Assembly: GCA_942492115.1 (NCBI GenBank)
Contig: CALODL010000005.1
Location: forward strand, 1 to 37,826
DNA: 37,826 bases
Direction: 5' to 3'
Source of the DNA: CALODL01 sp942492115
GTDB taxonomy: Bacteria; Planctomycetota; Phycisphaerae; UBA1845; CAIVHJ01
Below are positions 30,894 to 37,826 of this stretch, piece by piece. The position numbers and the translations under genes were made by a program. Below the pieces are notes generated by a model. It had not been told where the DNA came from. It ran no database searches and worked only from the letters and a program-made list of their open reading frames with translations. Position 1 is the stretch's first letter. Every line of letters begins with the position of its first letter.

Positions 30894-30905
30894 CCTTGTC
30901 CGATC

Positions 30906-31649
30906 GTGAATGCATCGAGCGCCACACCGGAACAAGTCGACACGATCATCGCGCTTCAGCGCGACTTGGCCACCGACTGCACTCCGGCTGAGGTTCTTGC
31001 TACGTGGCCTGCAGTGAAGGCAGAACGGCACATTGCGCACCTGACGTCACTGGTTGCCGCCCGCGCTGAGCTGCCCCGCCTGCGGTCCCAGTGGGTGTCT
31101 GCGATGCGGCTGCTGGCACTCACCGGCGCTGACGTCTCTGCGATCCCGGTCCTGCCGCCGATGGCCACACCCGCACAGATCGAGGAATCGATTCAGCTGT
31201 TGGCAACCCAGCTCGACATAGCCCGAGGCGGCGACGGAACCGTAGGCGTGTACGCGGCTCAGCGCGAAATAGCCCGCGCTGGAAGTGCGCTGAGGGACCG
31301 CGGCGCCAACGTTGGCGCAGGCTTCTACCTCTACAACGGCCAGCTCATACGGGTGACACAGCCACCGGAAGGGGACCTTTACGCCACCTTCCGCGATCCG
31401 GCGTCCGAATACAGCTGGCAATACCTGAAGGTCAGCATGTATCGCGTCTACCTGCAGGCCTCGGTGGCAACACTGCGTGACCTCGCCGAATGGGGGCGCC
31501 AGACGGGAATTTGTTTCGTATGCGGTCAGCGCCTGACCCGTACGCGGGCCCGCGCCGAAGGGATCAACCCAGCATGCCTGGCCGAACTACGCGCCCGGGC
31601 GGAAGACGATCACCGCCGACTCCCCACCCGTGCACTTGACCAGCGATGA
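30906..31649 (+). CDS. DUF6011-type zinc-ribbon protein, 247 aa
   Basis: A 247-aa protein from GTG 30906. The first 120 residues are helical. The middle has a small beta domain (GFYLYNGQLIRVTQPP). The C terminus carries CFVCGQRLTRTRARAEGINPAC in two parts, a CxxC...C pattern that matches DUF6011-type zinc ribbons in phages and mobile elements. It follows eccB by 12 nt, so it is probably co-expressed, but it is not a known ESX component. The last 63 bp overlap the convergent gene 31587-32030. Confidence 0.65.
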   Translation: MNASSATPEQVDTIIALQRDLATDCTPAEVLATWPAVKAERHIAHLTSLVAARAELPRLRSQWVSAMRLLALTGADVSAIPVLPPMATPAQIEESIQLLATQLDIARGGDGTVGVYAAQREIARAGSALRDRGANVGAGFYLYNGQLIRVTQPPEGDLYATFRDPASEYSWQYLKVSMYRVYLQASVATLRDLAEWGRQTGICFVCGQRLTRTRARAEGINPACLAELRARAEDDHRRLPTRALDQR

Positions 31650-32030
31650 CTCGGGTACGCACGCCATCGTGTAGTCCTGCTCCTTCACCTCCGAGAAAGC
31701 CACCACAGTCGCTGCCTGGCATTGCCGCGCCTGTGCAGTTGCCGCATACGCGTTGCCAACAGCGAGCACAAACTGGCGGGAGACGTTCTGGGCATCAACC
31801 GCGGTCACGGAGCCACACGAGGGTGCGGCCGGCTTCTGGAGGTGCGGATACACCGCGGAGGGAGCGGCCGGTGTGCCGACGCGAACAACAGAACCCGAGG
31901 GCGGGGGCATCTGGCTTGGCTGGGGCGGCGCGTCCTTGTGGTGCATGAGAACCCCAGCGGCAACTCCTACGCACAGCAGGACTGCGGCGGTCACGTAGAC
32001 CGCCCACAGCTTGCCCGGGGTTAGCGTCAT
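31587..32030 (-). CDS. membrane-anchored or secreted protein, 147 aa
   Basis: From ATG 32030 (a longer reading to 32090 overlaps the small gene 32047-32214) the product has one membrane segment at 9-29 and then a Pro-rich linker. An external domain with cysteines follows (CGSVTAVDAQNVSRQFV, ARQCQAATVV, ACVPESSLVKCTGG). Its layout resembles a small envelope accessory protein. The end overlaps the convergent DUF6011-type gene. It is the last gene of the minus-strand operon that starts with the coupling ATPase. Confidence 0.6.
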   Translation of the reverse strand: MTLTPGKLWAVYVTAAVLLCVGVAAGVLMHHKDAPPQPSQMPPPSGSVVRVGTPAAPSAVYPHLQKPAAPSCGSVTAVDAQNVSRQFVLAVGNAYAATAQARQCQAATVVAFSEVKEQDYTMACVPESSLVKCTGGESAVIVFRPGA

Positions 32031-32046
32031 TGCGCAGTGCCTGTGT

Positions 32047-32214
32047 TCATCGTTTGTGGAGTTGGTCTTGGCCGCCTGGGTCGTCAGCACCGTGGCCCGG
32101 TTGTCCGCCGTCAGCCCATGTCCACGCTCCGCCCAGAATCAGACGGTCGGCAAAGTCATGCAGGAGTGTTTGGTCATCGGGCACAGGCTCAACGTTGTCT
32201 GCCTTGCGGCTCAT
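32047..32214 (-). CDS. small hypothetical protein, 55 aa
   Basis: A 55-codon gene with GGAGG 5-6 nt before ATG 32214. The product (MSKRADN-like start, actually MSRKADNVEPVPDD) is acidic, with a short helix (LLHDFADRLIL) and a Gly/Asp-rich end. It lies between the lysozyme-like gene and the 147-aa gene in the same direction. It could be a small partner or chaperone; no family known. Confidence 0.5.
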   Translation of the reverse strand: MSRKADNVEPVPDDQTLLHDFADRLILGGAWTWADGGQPGHGADDPGGQDQLHKR

Positions 32215-32259
32215 CTACGCCTCCACGGGTTGCTGGTGATGCCACCGCATTGCATGCAG

Positions 32260-33264
32260 CTAGCTGTTGAAGATCGCGTCGAGCAGCTGTCCGGCCTGCT
32301 TTTGGTGCTTGGAGTACGCGTCGGGGAACGCAGACACCTGAACAGCTTGCGCGACAGCACCCATATCCATCTGATCGCGGTTGGGAATCCCGACAAGCTT
32401 GTCGAAGAACTTGTCCGCGGAGGCGGCGGGGTCCATCAAATCGGCTGTGGCACCCCAGCTTTGCCGTTGTTGAAACGGTCCGGTGGAATCGTGATCGTAG
32501 CCTTCACCGTCGTTCTCGATCAGCAGCGATTCCGGCACGGCGGGGTTGGCCAGCCGTTTGATCCCTGATTCGGTGAGCGCTGTCATGAGTGCGATTTGAA
32601 TGTCGTCGCGACTCACGTCGCCGCGTCGCAAACCTGCGTTGACGATCTCCTTGGCGTTCTGCACCTGCTGGGCATCGAGGTTCTGAAAGACCGCGGGGCC
32701 TCCAACCCTGCTGTAAGCCGCTGCTTCTCTCACTCCAGAGCCGCTTTGACTACCGCCACCGCCCCCTGAACCGGCGCCGCCGCCAAAGCTCGGGAATGAG
32801 AACCCACGGCCACCGCCGCCACCGCCGCCCATGCCTGCCCCGCCACCGCCCATGCCTGCACCCATCGCAGGCATGGCCATCTGCTGAGGGGCAGCCATTC
32901 CCCAGGCTTGAGGTTGGGGTGTCATGGCCGGTGCCGGCGGGCCGGCTGGCGCGCTGCCAGGCACGTGGCCCGATGACAGCTCTGTCTTCGCGTCATCCAC
33001 CCCTTTGATGGCCTCGGCAGATTCGTGTGCCTTGTCTTCGACGTCCTTGGTGAATTTGCGGCCCTTGTCCGATACTTTCGCGCCGCGGTCCAACGTCTCA
33101 TGAGTCTTGGCGTGGGAGTCGCCCAGCGCCGTATGAGTGCTCGGATCGATCCCCTCCGGGCGAATATGGTCGTTCAGTCCATCGACTGCACGCCTGAACG
33201 CCGCCCCCAGATCGAACAGGACGTCGGAAAGATCAGCAGTGGATTGACGATCATCACCAGACAT
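32260..33264 (-). CDS. lysozyme-like (transglycosylase-type) protein, probable ESX substrate
   Basis: The 334-aa product has an N-terminal helical region of about 100 residues without a Sec signal. A long Gly/Pro/Met-rich linker (104-178) follows. The C-terminal domain contains TALTESGIK (E232) and GPFQQRQSWG (262-271), the layout of soluble-lytic-transglycosylase-like muramidases where the Glu is catalytic. Lack of a Sec signal together with the helical N terminus and ESX neighbours suggests export by the type VII system. A wall-cutting enzyme would help a conjugation machine cross peptidoglycan. It starts 9 nt after the 810-aa gene. The enzyme assignment is moderate. Confidence 0.65.
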   Translation of the reverse strand: MSGDDRQSTADLSDVLFDLGAAFRRAVDGLNDHIRPEGIDPSTHTALGDSHAKTHETLDRGAKVSDKGRKFTKDVEDKAHESAEAIKGVDDAKTELSSGHVPGSAPAGPPAPAMTPQPQAWGMAAPQQMAMPAMGAGMGGGGAGMGGGGGGGRGFSFPSFGGGAGSGGGGGSQSGSGVREAAAYSRVGGPAVFQNLDAQQVQNAKEIVNAGLRRGDVSRDDIQIALMTALTESGIKRLANPAVPESLLIENDGEGYDHDSTGPFQQRQSWGATADLMDPAASADKFFDKLVGIPNRDQMDMGAVAQAVQVSAFPDAYSKHQKQAGQLLDAIFNS

Positions 33265-33273
33265 TCAAACCTC

Positions 33274-35706
33274 CTACGGGAGAATGTTCTTCGGGTCGAT
33301 CGGCGCCATTCCCGGGACCGATCCTGGCGGTGGCGGATCAACTGGGGGTGTTCCCGACGGGCCGGGGTCCGCGGGAACGATCACTGGTTGCGCCCCAGCT
33401 GGCGCAGGCGCGCCTATGGGTGATGCTGCCGCGGCTAGAAGCGGTTGCGCCGCTGCACCATCGGCTGGCACAGGCGCGGCAGCCTGATCGGGCTGGAATC
33501 CGGTGTCTAGGCGGAACAGTCCATCTGTCTGGTTGTCGAAGACAGCCACCTTGGACAGGGGATAGACCTTCTTGTCTTCGCCATACACCTTGTCTTCGCC
33601 GAGGTAGATGTAGTCCTTGCCGTCGGCACTGGAGACGATATGGCCGGGCTTGAGCTCACCGGGTTGAACGGCAGGTCCGACGTCCTTTCCAGGGGCGCCA
33701 ATCGGAATACCCAGCTCGTGTGCGGCCGTGCGCACGCTCAGCGGGGCGCCGTCTTCGGCGTTCTTGATCTTCTCTACCATTTCAGCGATCTTGGGATCCT
33801 CGAAGTCGACAGGACCCACGCCGGGGATGTTCACCACTGCCGAGGGCGCGGTCGGGGGCACTGGTCCAGGACCGACCGGGCCGGGATGAGCCGCCGGCGC
33901 AGTGTGGTCAACTGGGACGACCTTCGGTCCCGGCTTCGACTCGCCGGGCAGCTCGCCATCCGGCTTTCCATTCTTGCCCTCTTTCTCCTTGGGCAGGATC
34001 TCATCAGCACGGATCTCGCCCGGGTCCTTCTTCTTCGGGGGCTCGGGAAGGTTCGACATGATGTCGCTGAGCGGCTTGGGCCCTCCTGCCGGCGCGCCAC
34101 CGCCGAAGGGGTTGCCGCCCATCGGCCCCATCCCTCCCCCAAGTGGTGAACCTGTCGGCGGTGCCAGTGGGTTGTTGAGGCCTTGCGGCGGTGCCAAGTC
34201 AGGCTTGGGCAACTGATCTGCCAGGTCGCTCTTCGACGGCGTGGTGACGATCGGGTTCGGCGCCAGCGGTTTCTTCTCCTCGTCAGGCTTTCCGTCGTCT
34301 GGCACGTTACGGTCGGGCACGAAAGTATCGGCCGCGACCACATCGTCGCGGTTGGAGCGCACCGCCGCCGTGTTCCAATTCTGCACCGCGGCAGCGATGT
34401 TTTTGTCGGCTGCAGCGACCCCACGCGCGGCGTCCTCGATCGCGGGAATGTTGGCAGCAAGGTTGTCGGCGCCGTAGCCGCCTCCGATGAATCCCAGGAA
34501 CCGACCGTGCGAGTTCGCGAGTTGCTGTCGGGCTTTGGCGTTGCCTTCGCGTACCTGCTGGTAGGCGTCATTTCCTGCCGAAGCCGCAGCGGTCAGCGAC
34601 GAAGCCATGGGGACACCGGCTTTAGGACCGAAGTCGGCAATCACCTGCGCGGCGCTGCGGCGCGCGTCCTTGAGCTTTTCCCCCCACTGGTCCGGGGCGC
34701 TGTTGAGGAGCGCGGTGTAGTTGCCCGACACTTCTGCGGCCTTGGCCGTGGCTTCGTTCAACTTCGTCACACCCGCACTCATATTCGTCAGCGCGGGAAC
34801 TTGTGAATCCTGCAGGTGCCAGAGCCGTTGGCTGCCCGGATCGATCCCCGAGATGTGCGCATTGAGCGCGGCCAGCTTGATGTCTGCCTGCCTGATGTCG
34901 TTCTGGCGGTTGTCATCTGTGGCTGGAAGCCATGTGGTGGTAGGCGGCGCCGGTGGCTGGTTGGCGTCCATCCCCGATGCAAAGACCCCGGTGATCATGT
35001 TCCGCATCTGTGGGTCGAGCATCATCGATCCGACGAGAAATCCTGCAGCGACAAGCCAGCCCGGGCCTGGAATGGCCGCACCTGCGGCCAGTGCTGCCGC
35101 CCGCAGACCCGCTTGCTTCGCGACAAGCATGGCGCCTTTCTTGGCGGCCATCTCCGCGGCCCGGGTGGCTACTTTCTTGGCCACTGCTCTTTCGGCGTCC
35201 GCGGCGGCCTGTTTCGCCGCGAGCTTGCCCGCTTTGGCAGCTTCCTTCTGTACCGCCGGATCCGCCGAGTTACCTCCGGCGGCCTTCAAATGGTCTGCAA
35301 CAGCGTCCTTGCGCGCCTGGTCGGCGATCGGCTTGAGCTCGTCAGCCGTCTGCTGTTTCACCTTGGCGTCGAGAGTTCCGTCTTTTTCAGCTTGACTCCA
35401 CTTGCGGGCATCGTCGCGGTCAGTAGCTGCCTGCTGATGCCGGTCCGAGAGGGTTTGCGTTGCCCGCTCTTTCATGTCAGTGAGCCGACCGGAACCGCCA
35501 CTGGCCTCCCGGGGAATCGCTGCCCATCCGCCGGCTGCCGTTGATCCGGCTACGAATGCGAAATCGGAAAGGTCCGGGCCGGAAAGCCCATTGGGGCCGG
35601 ACACATCCGACAGGTCCCGACCTCCAAACATCGGCTCAGTGGCGACCTGCACACCAGTGCTAGACACCACTGTGTTGTCGTTGGACGTGAAGTTGGGGAG
35701 AGTCAT
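33274..35706 (-). CDS. very large putative ESX-secreted protein, 810 aa
   Basis: Residues 80-200 are Ala/Lys-rich helices and coiled-coil-like. A hydrophobic Gly/Ala segment lies at about 205-240 (PGPGWLVAAGFLVGSMM). A helical domain covers 270-450. About 460-600 is Pro/Lys/Glu-rich and disordered. About 605-710 is a compact domain (SVRTAAHELGIPIGAPGK, KPGHIVSSADGKDYIYLG) that resembles the C-terminal parts of ESX-secreted NlpC/P60- or DUF4226-type proteins but without a clear Cys-His pair. A Pro-rich tail ends it. No Sec signal. It lies 92 nt after the coupling ATPase and 9 nt before the lysozyme-like gene. Probable surface or transfer protein, function unknown. Confidence 0.6.
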   Translation of the reverse strand: MTLPNFTSNDNTVVSSTGVQVATEPMFGGRDLSDVSGPNGLSGPDLSDFAFVAGSTAAGGWAAIPREASGGSGRLTDMKERATQTLSDRHQQAATDRDDARKWSQAEKDGTLDAKVKQQTADELKPIADQARKDAVADHLKAAGGNSADPAVQKEAAKAGKLAAKQAAADAERAVAKKVATRAAEMAAKKGAMLVAKQAGLRAAALAAGAAIPGPGWLVAAGFLVGSMMLDPQMRNMITGVFASGMDANQPPAPPTTTWLPATDDNRQNDIRQADIKLAALNAHISGIDPGSQRLWHLQDSQVPALTNMSAGVTKLNEATAKAAEVSGNYTALLNSAPDQWGEKLKDARRSAAQVIADFGPKAGVPMASSLTAAASAGNDAYQQVREGNAKARQQLANSHGRFLGFIGGGYGADNLAANIPAIEDAARGVAAADKNIAAAVQNWNTAAVRSNRDDVVAADTFVPDRNVPDDGKPDEEKKPLAPNPIVTTPSKSDLADQLPKPDLAPPQGLNNPLAPPTGSPLGGGMGPMGGNPFGGGAPAGGPKPLSDIMSNLPEPPKKKDPGEIRADEILPKEKEGKNGKPDGELPGESKPGPKVVPVDHTAPAAHPGPVGPGPVPPTAPSAVVNIPGVGPVDFEDPKIAEMVEKIKNAEDGAPLSVRTAAHELGIPIGAPGKDVGPAVQPGELKPGHIVSSADGKDYIYLGEDKVYGEDKKVYPLSKVAVFDNQTDGLFRLDTGFQPDQAAAPVPADGAAAQPLLAAAASPIGAPAPAGAQPVIVPADPGPSGTPPVDPPPPGSVPGMAPIDPKNILP

Positions 35707-35797
35707 GAAACACCGATCCTTTCTGAGGGCATGCTCGTCTGCCAGTGTGGGAACGATCCTGGGGATGAGGAATACGTGCGGGCGGTATCCACTGCGA

Positions 35798-37543
35798 TCA
35801 CATCTCCTGCGGCAGCTTTGCCGGCCCAGAGTCGGCAGGCGGATGCCCCACGTATGCAGCGTTTTCCGGGTGAGGGTCGTACCTGAGCATGGCGGGGTCG
35901 GGAATCCATCGGCCCATCGAGTCCTTGTGGTCGAGGTTCACCACTTCGAGATGACTGATCTCCGTGGGCGTGAACAGTTCAAAGTCAATGAACCCCAGCG
36001 GTTCCGCATTCTCCAAGCTCTCTAACTCCTGCTGAGCCAGAGAAGGCTCGTCCAGGCGGAACCACAAGCGCGGGTGGAGCCGAGGAATCTGATCCGACAC
36101 AGCCGTCTTGAACTCAGTCCATTCGGTATTCCCCTGCTCATCCTTAGGGAAAGGCTCCCCTGGCGAGTACCCGTAGTACCCCTGGAATTCTTTGACCGCC
36201 GTGGACCCCGATTCGTTGTCGTAGGCGGCGATCATCGCCCTACCCGGGAGAGTGTCATCGAATCCGGCAGCCACCCTTAGAACTTCATCTCGCAGCATCG
36301 GCTGGAAGCCCTTCTTGACTTCCATCGGCTCAGGTTTAGCCAAGCACACCCGCAAGCGGGCATTGTTCAGCCACTTACCTCGGATGGAATCATCGTAGAG
36401 ATCCTGCGTCGCCATCAGCATGTTCACCCGAGGCTGACGTCCAATAGAGCCGATCTCATCAATTCGCTTGTAGAGGAACCTTTTCTCATCCGCATCGAGA
36501 TGGTCCGAACTTGCCCACACGCCAAGCATCGACTTGAGCTCATCAAGAACAAGCAGTACCGACGGGACGTCTTCCCAGCCGTTCGGGTTGGCGAGTTTCC
36601 TTTTCGCTCCGGACTTGCGACGTGTATTCATGATCCGGTGTGCCAGTTCTACTACTGCGTAGTAATACATGCCGTTCCCACCCTCGCCGCCGCTGCCTAC
36701 GGCAACAACCCCAGGCCGGTTCCGGTACGTCACGTAGTCCGTGCCTTTCCCGTCACCAAGCAAACAGATAGCGCCGGCAGCACGCCAGCGTTCAATGTTG
36801 GCCTTGATCAGGATCGACTTACCGCCACCTGTCGGACTGAAAACAGCGCCGTGCGGGAAGGTCTTCACGGGCAGCTCCACCGAACCATCAGCGGCGACCC
36901 CGAGACGCCATGTCAGATCGCGACAGATCCGGCCGGCCTCTTCGAGGCTTGACACCACAGGCCATTTCGGGGGATACACCTTGTCCGGAATATCTTTCAC
37001 GCATGAGAACCTGAGGAAGTCAGCTTTCACATCCGGGGTCATCTTCCACGCTCCAGACCCCGAGGGAACGGGCACAGATTTTCTGATCGCATCCTGCACT
37101 CTGCGCTGCAGTCCAGATGACGTAAACGCCCCTGACGACACACACTTCAATCCGAAGTCAATGACGCCGTGTTCCGTGCCGGACCTCTCGAATTGAACTG
37201 AGTTCACATCGAGGGTCACTTGGTCTCTCAATGTCCCTTGGCACACTTCGACGATGCGGGTGATGGTGGGATCGTTGCGTAGTCGCGCAGGCAGGATCAG
37301 CTCACCGCCGGCTGGGGCTGACTCCTCTCCTGGGAGCGCGGCCAATGCGACTGGGTCCGGTGCGGAAGCTAGGCGTTGCGCAACCCACCACATCACTGCT
37401 GCCGATATGCCAGCCAGCGGTATGAGTTGTGCGGGCACCGGCGGTCCGGTGGTCAGCGCTGCGACTGCTACTGCAGCGAGACCGACAGCGATCATGCTGG
37501 CGGCCTGAGCTTTCCGGGCATTTCTGACGTACACGAGTTGCAT
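35798..37543 (-). CDS. FtsK/SpoIIIE-type coupling ATPase of the transfer system
   Basis: From ATG 37543 (581 aa; 5 nt after the preceding stop) the protein has two membrane segments in the first 60 residues. It then has a domain with Walker A SPTGGGKS (K242) and Walker B VLLVLDE (D334, E335), followed by LMATQD as the sensor strand. This is the layout of TcpA/FtsK-like conjugative coupling proteins of Gram-positive elements, which pump DNA through the transfer channel. Distinct from EccC by having one ATPase domain. ATG 37567 is an alternative start but overlaps the upstream gene. It heads the operon with the 810-aa protein and lysozyme-like protein. Confidence 0.8.
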   Translation of the reverse strand: MQLVYVRNARKAQAASMIAVGLAAVAVAALTTGPPVPAQLIPLAGISAAVMWWVAQRLASAPDPVALAALPGEESAPAGGELILPARLRNDPTITRIVEVCQGTLRDQVTLDVNSVQFERSGTEHGVIDFGLKCVSSGAFTSSGLQRRVQDAIRKSVPVPSGSGAWKMTPDVKADFLRFSCVKDIPDKVYPPKWPVVSSLEEAGRICRDLTWRLGVAADGSVELPVKTFPHGAVFSPTGGGKSILIKANIERWRAAGAICLLGDGKGTDYVTYRNRPGVVAVGSGGEGGNGMYYYAVVELAHRIMNTRRKSGAKRKLANPNGWEDVPSVLLVLDELKSMLGVWASSDHLDADEKRFLYKRIDEIGSIGRQPRVNMLMATQDLYDDSIRGKWLNNARLRVCLAKPEPMEVKKGFQPMLRDEVLRVAAGFDDTLPGRAMIAAYDNESGSTAVKEFQGYYGYSPGEPFPKDEQGNTEWTEFKTAVSDQIPRLHPRLWFRLDEPSLAQQELESLENAEPLGFIDFELFTPTEISHLEVVNLDHKDSMGRWIPDPAMLRYDPHPENAAYVGHPPADSGPAKLPQEM

Positions 37544-37548
37544 TGGGC

Positions 37549-37826
37549 TCACCGCTGCTCGATGCATCGGGCGTGTGCCCAGGCTTGTACGCGAATCCAG
37601 GCGGCTTTGCGTTCGACCGAGCGTGTCCGGATCGTCGGTTTCGGGGACCTCGACAGGGTTATCCCTGGAATGGCCATCAGGGCCGCGCGCTGGACATGTG
37701 AAAGTTGCGCGCTGTGCTGAGCATCCAGCCAGGCCCCTACGGCGAATCCATGATTTTTCGCGGTAGCGGCCGGCGCCCCGCCGTGGCGGCAGACGTAGGA
37801 AACGACCGCTGCGTACCCATTGATCC
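37549..37826 (-). CDS. helicase-associated-domain protein (5' part outside window)
   Basis: An open frame of 92 codons enters from the right edge and ends at TGA 37549. The visible part reads as a helicase-associated-type repeat (GAPAATAKNHGFAVGAWL, then LSHVQRAALMAIPGI), followed by a basic C terminus with WIRVQAWAHAR. Such repeats follow the motor in some plasmid or phage helicases, but also occur alone. The stop lies 5 nt before the coupling ATPase start, so the two are probably co-translated. Only the C-terminal end is seen, so the function is open. Confidence 0.55.
   Translation of the reverse strand, partial: INGYAAVVSYVCRHGGAPAATAKNHGFAVGAWLDAQHSAQLSHVQRAALMAIPGITLSRSPKPTIRTRSVERKAAWIRVQAWAHARCIEQR

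Overview
The window is a high-GC actinobacterial accessory region. It is most likely part of a large plasmid or integrative conjugative element of a Mycobacterium or Mycolicibacterium. The main reasons are a PPE-family protein, EccB and EccC of a type VII (ESX) secretion system, a FtsK/SpoIIIE-type coupling ATPase, many GTG starts with gene overlaps, and leaderless-type promoters with a -10 hexamer about 7 nt before the start codon. No rRNA, tRNA, core metabolic gene or replication initiator was recognised.

Layout. (1) 1-6641, minus strand: a HerA/FtsK-like P-loop ATPase that runs off the left edge, preceded by a dense run of small overlapping genes. These include an HD-domain hydrolase, a cysteine-motif DUF6283-type protein, a winged-helix protein and several unknowns. 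(2) 6642-6774: a divergent promoter in which both -35 boxes lie in the arms of one palindrome, next to a small ribbon-helix-helix-like gene. (3) 7360-9399, minus: a second small P-loop ATPase and an internally duplicated helix-turn-helix-like protein. (4) 9474-14861: a type IV-B CRISPR-Cas-like locus. A plus-strand operon csf1-cas11-csf2(cas7)-csf3(cas5) faces away from a minus-strand operon of an ADP-ribosyltransferase-like protein, an unknown 155-aa protein and a CysH/PAPS-reductase-like protein. No CRISPR array, Cas6 or DinG is visible. The spacer between the operons carries an orphan IS605/IS607-type right-end motif and a 46-nt near-perfect palindrome. (5) 14932-15863 and 18507-19574, minus: small genes separated by a composite insertion, an IS110 element inside the transposase gene of an IS481-family element. 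The IS110 left end carries a readable bridge-RNA guide set that matches both its own ends and its target. (6) 19653-23177, minus: a secreted HNH nuclease, membrane proteins and unknowns, with a nested hairpin at 21055-21131. (7) 23333-37826: the ESX-like transfer module, with eccC, a lipoprotein, a PPE protein, eccB, a DUF6011-type protein, and an operon (minus strand) of a coupling ATPase, a very large putative secreted protein, a Gly-rich lysozyme-like protein and small membrane or secreted proteins. A helicase-associated-domain gene runs off the right edge.

How it fits together. The right third looks like part of a mycobacterial conjugation apparatus that uses type VII secretion parts plus a coupling ATPase. 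EccA, EccD, EccE, MycP, EsxA/B and PE are not in the window. The central locus matches array-less type IV-B systems, which are known mainly from plasmids, and carries the CysH partner known for that subtype. The most interesting unexplained item is that here cysH is the third gene of a translationally coupled operon whose first product looks like an ADP-ribosyltransferase fold with its catalytic residues replaced.
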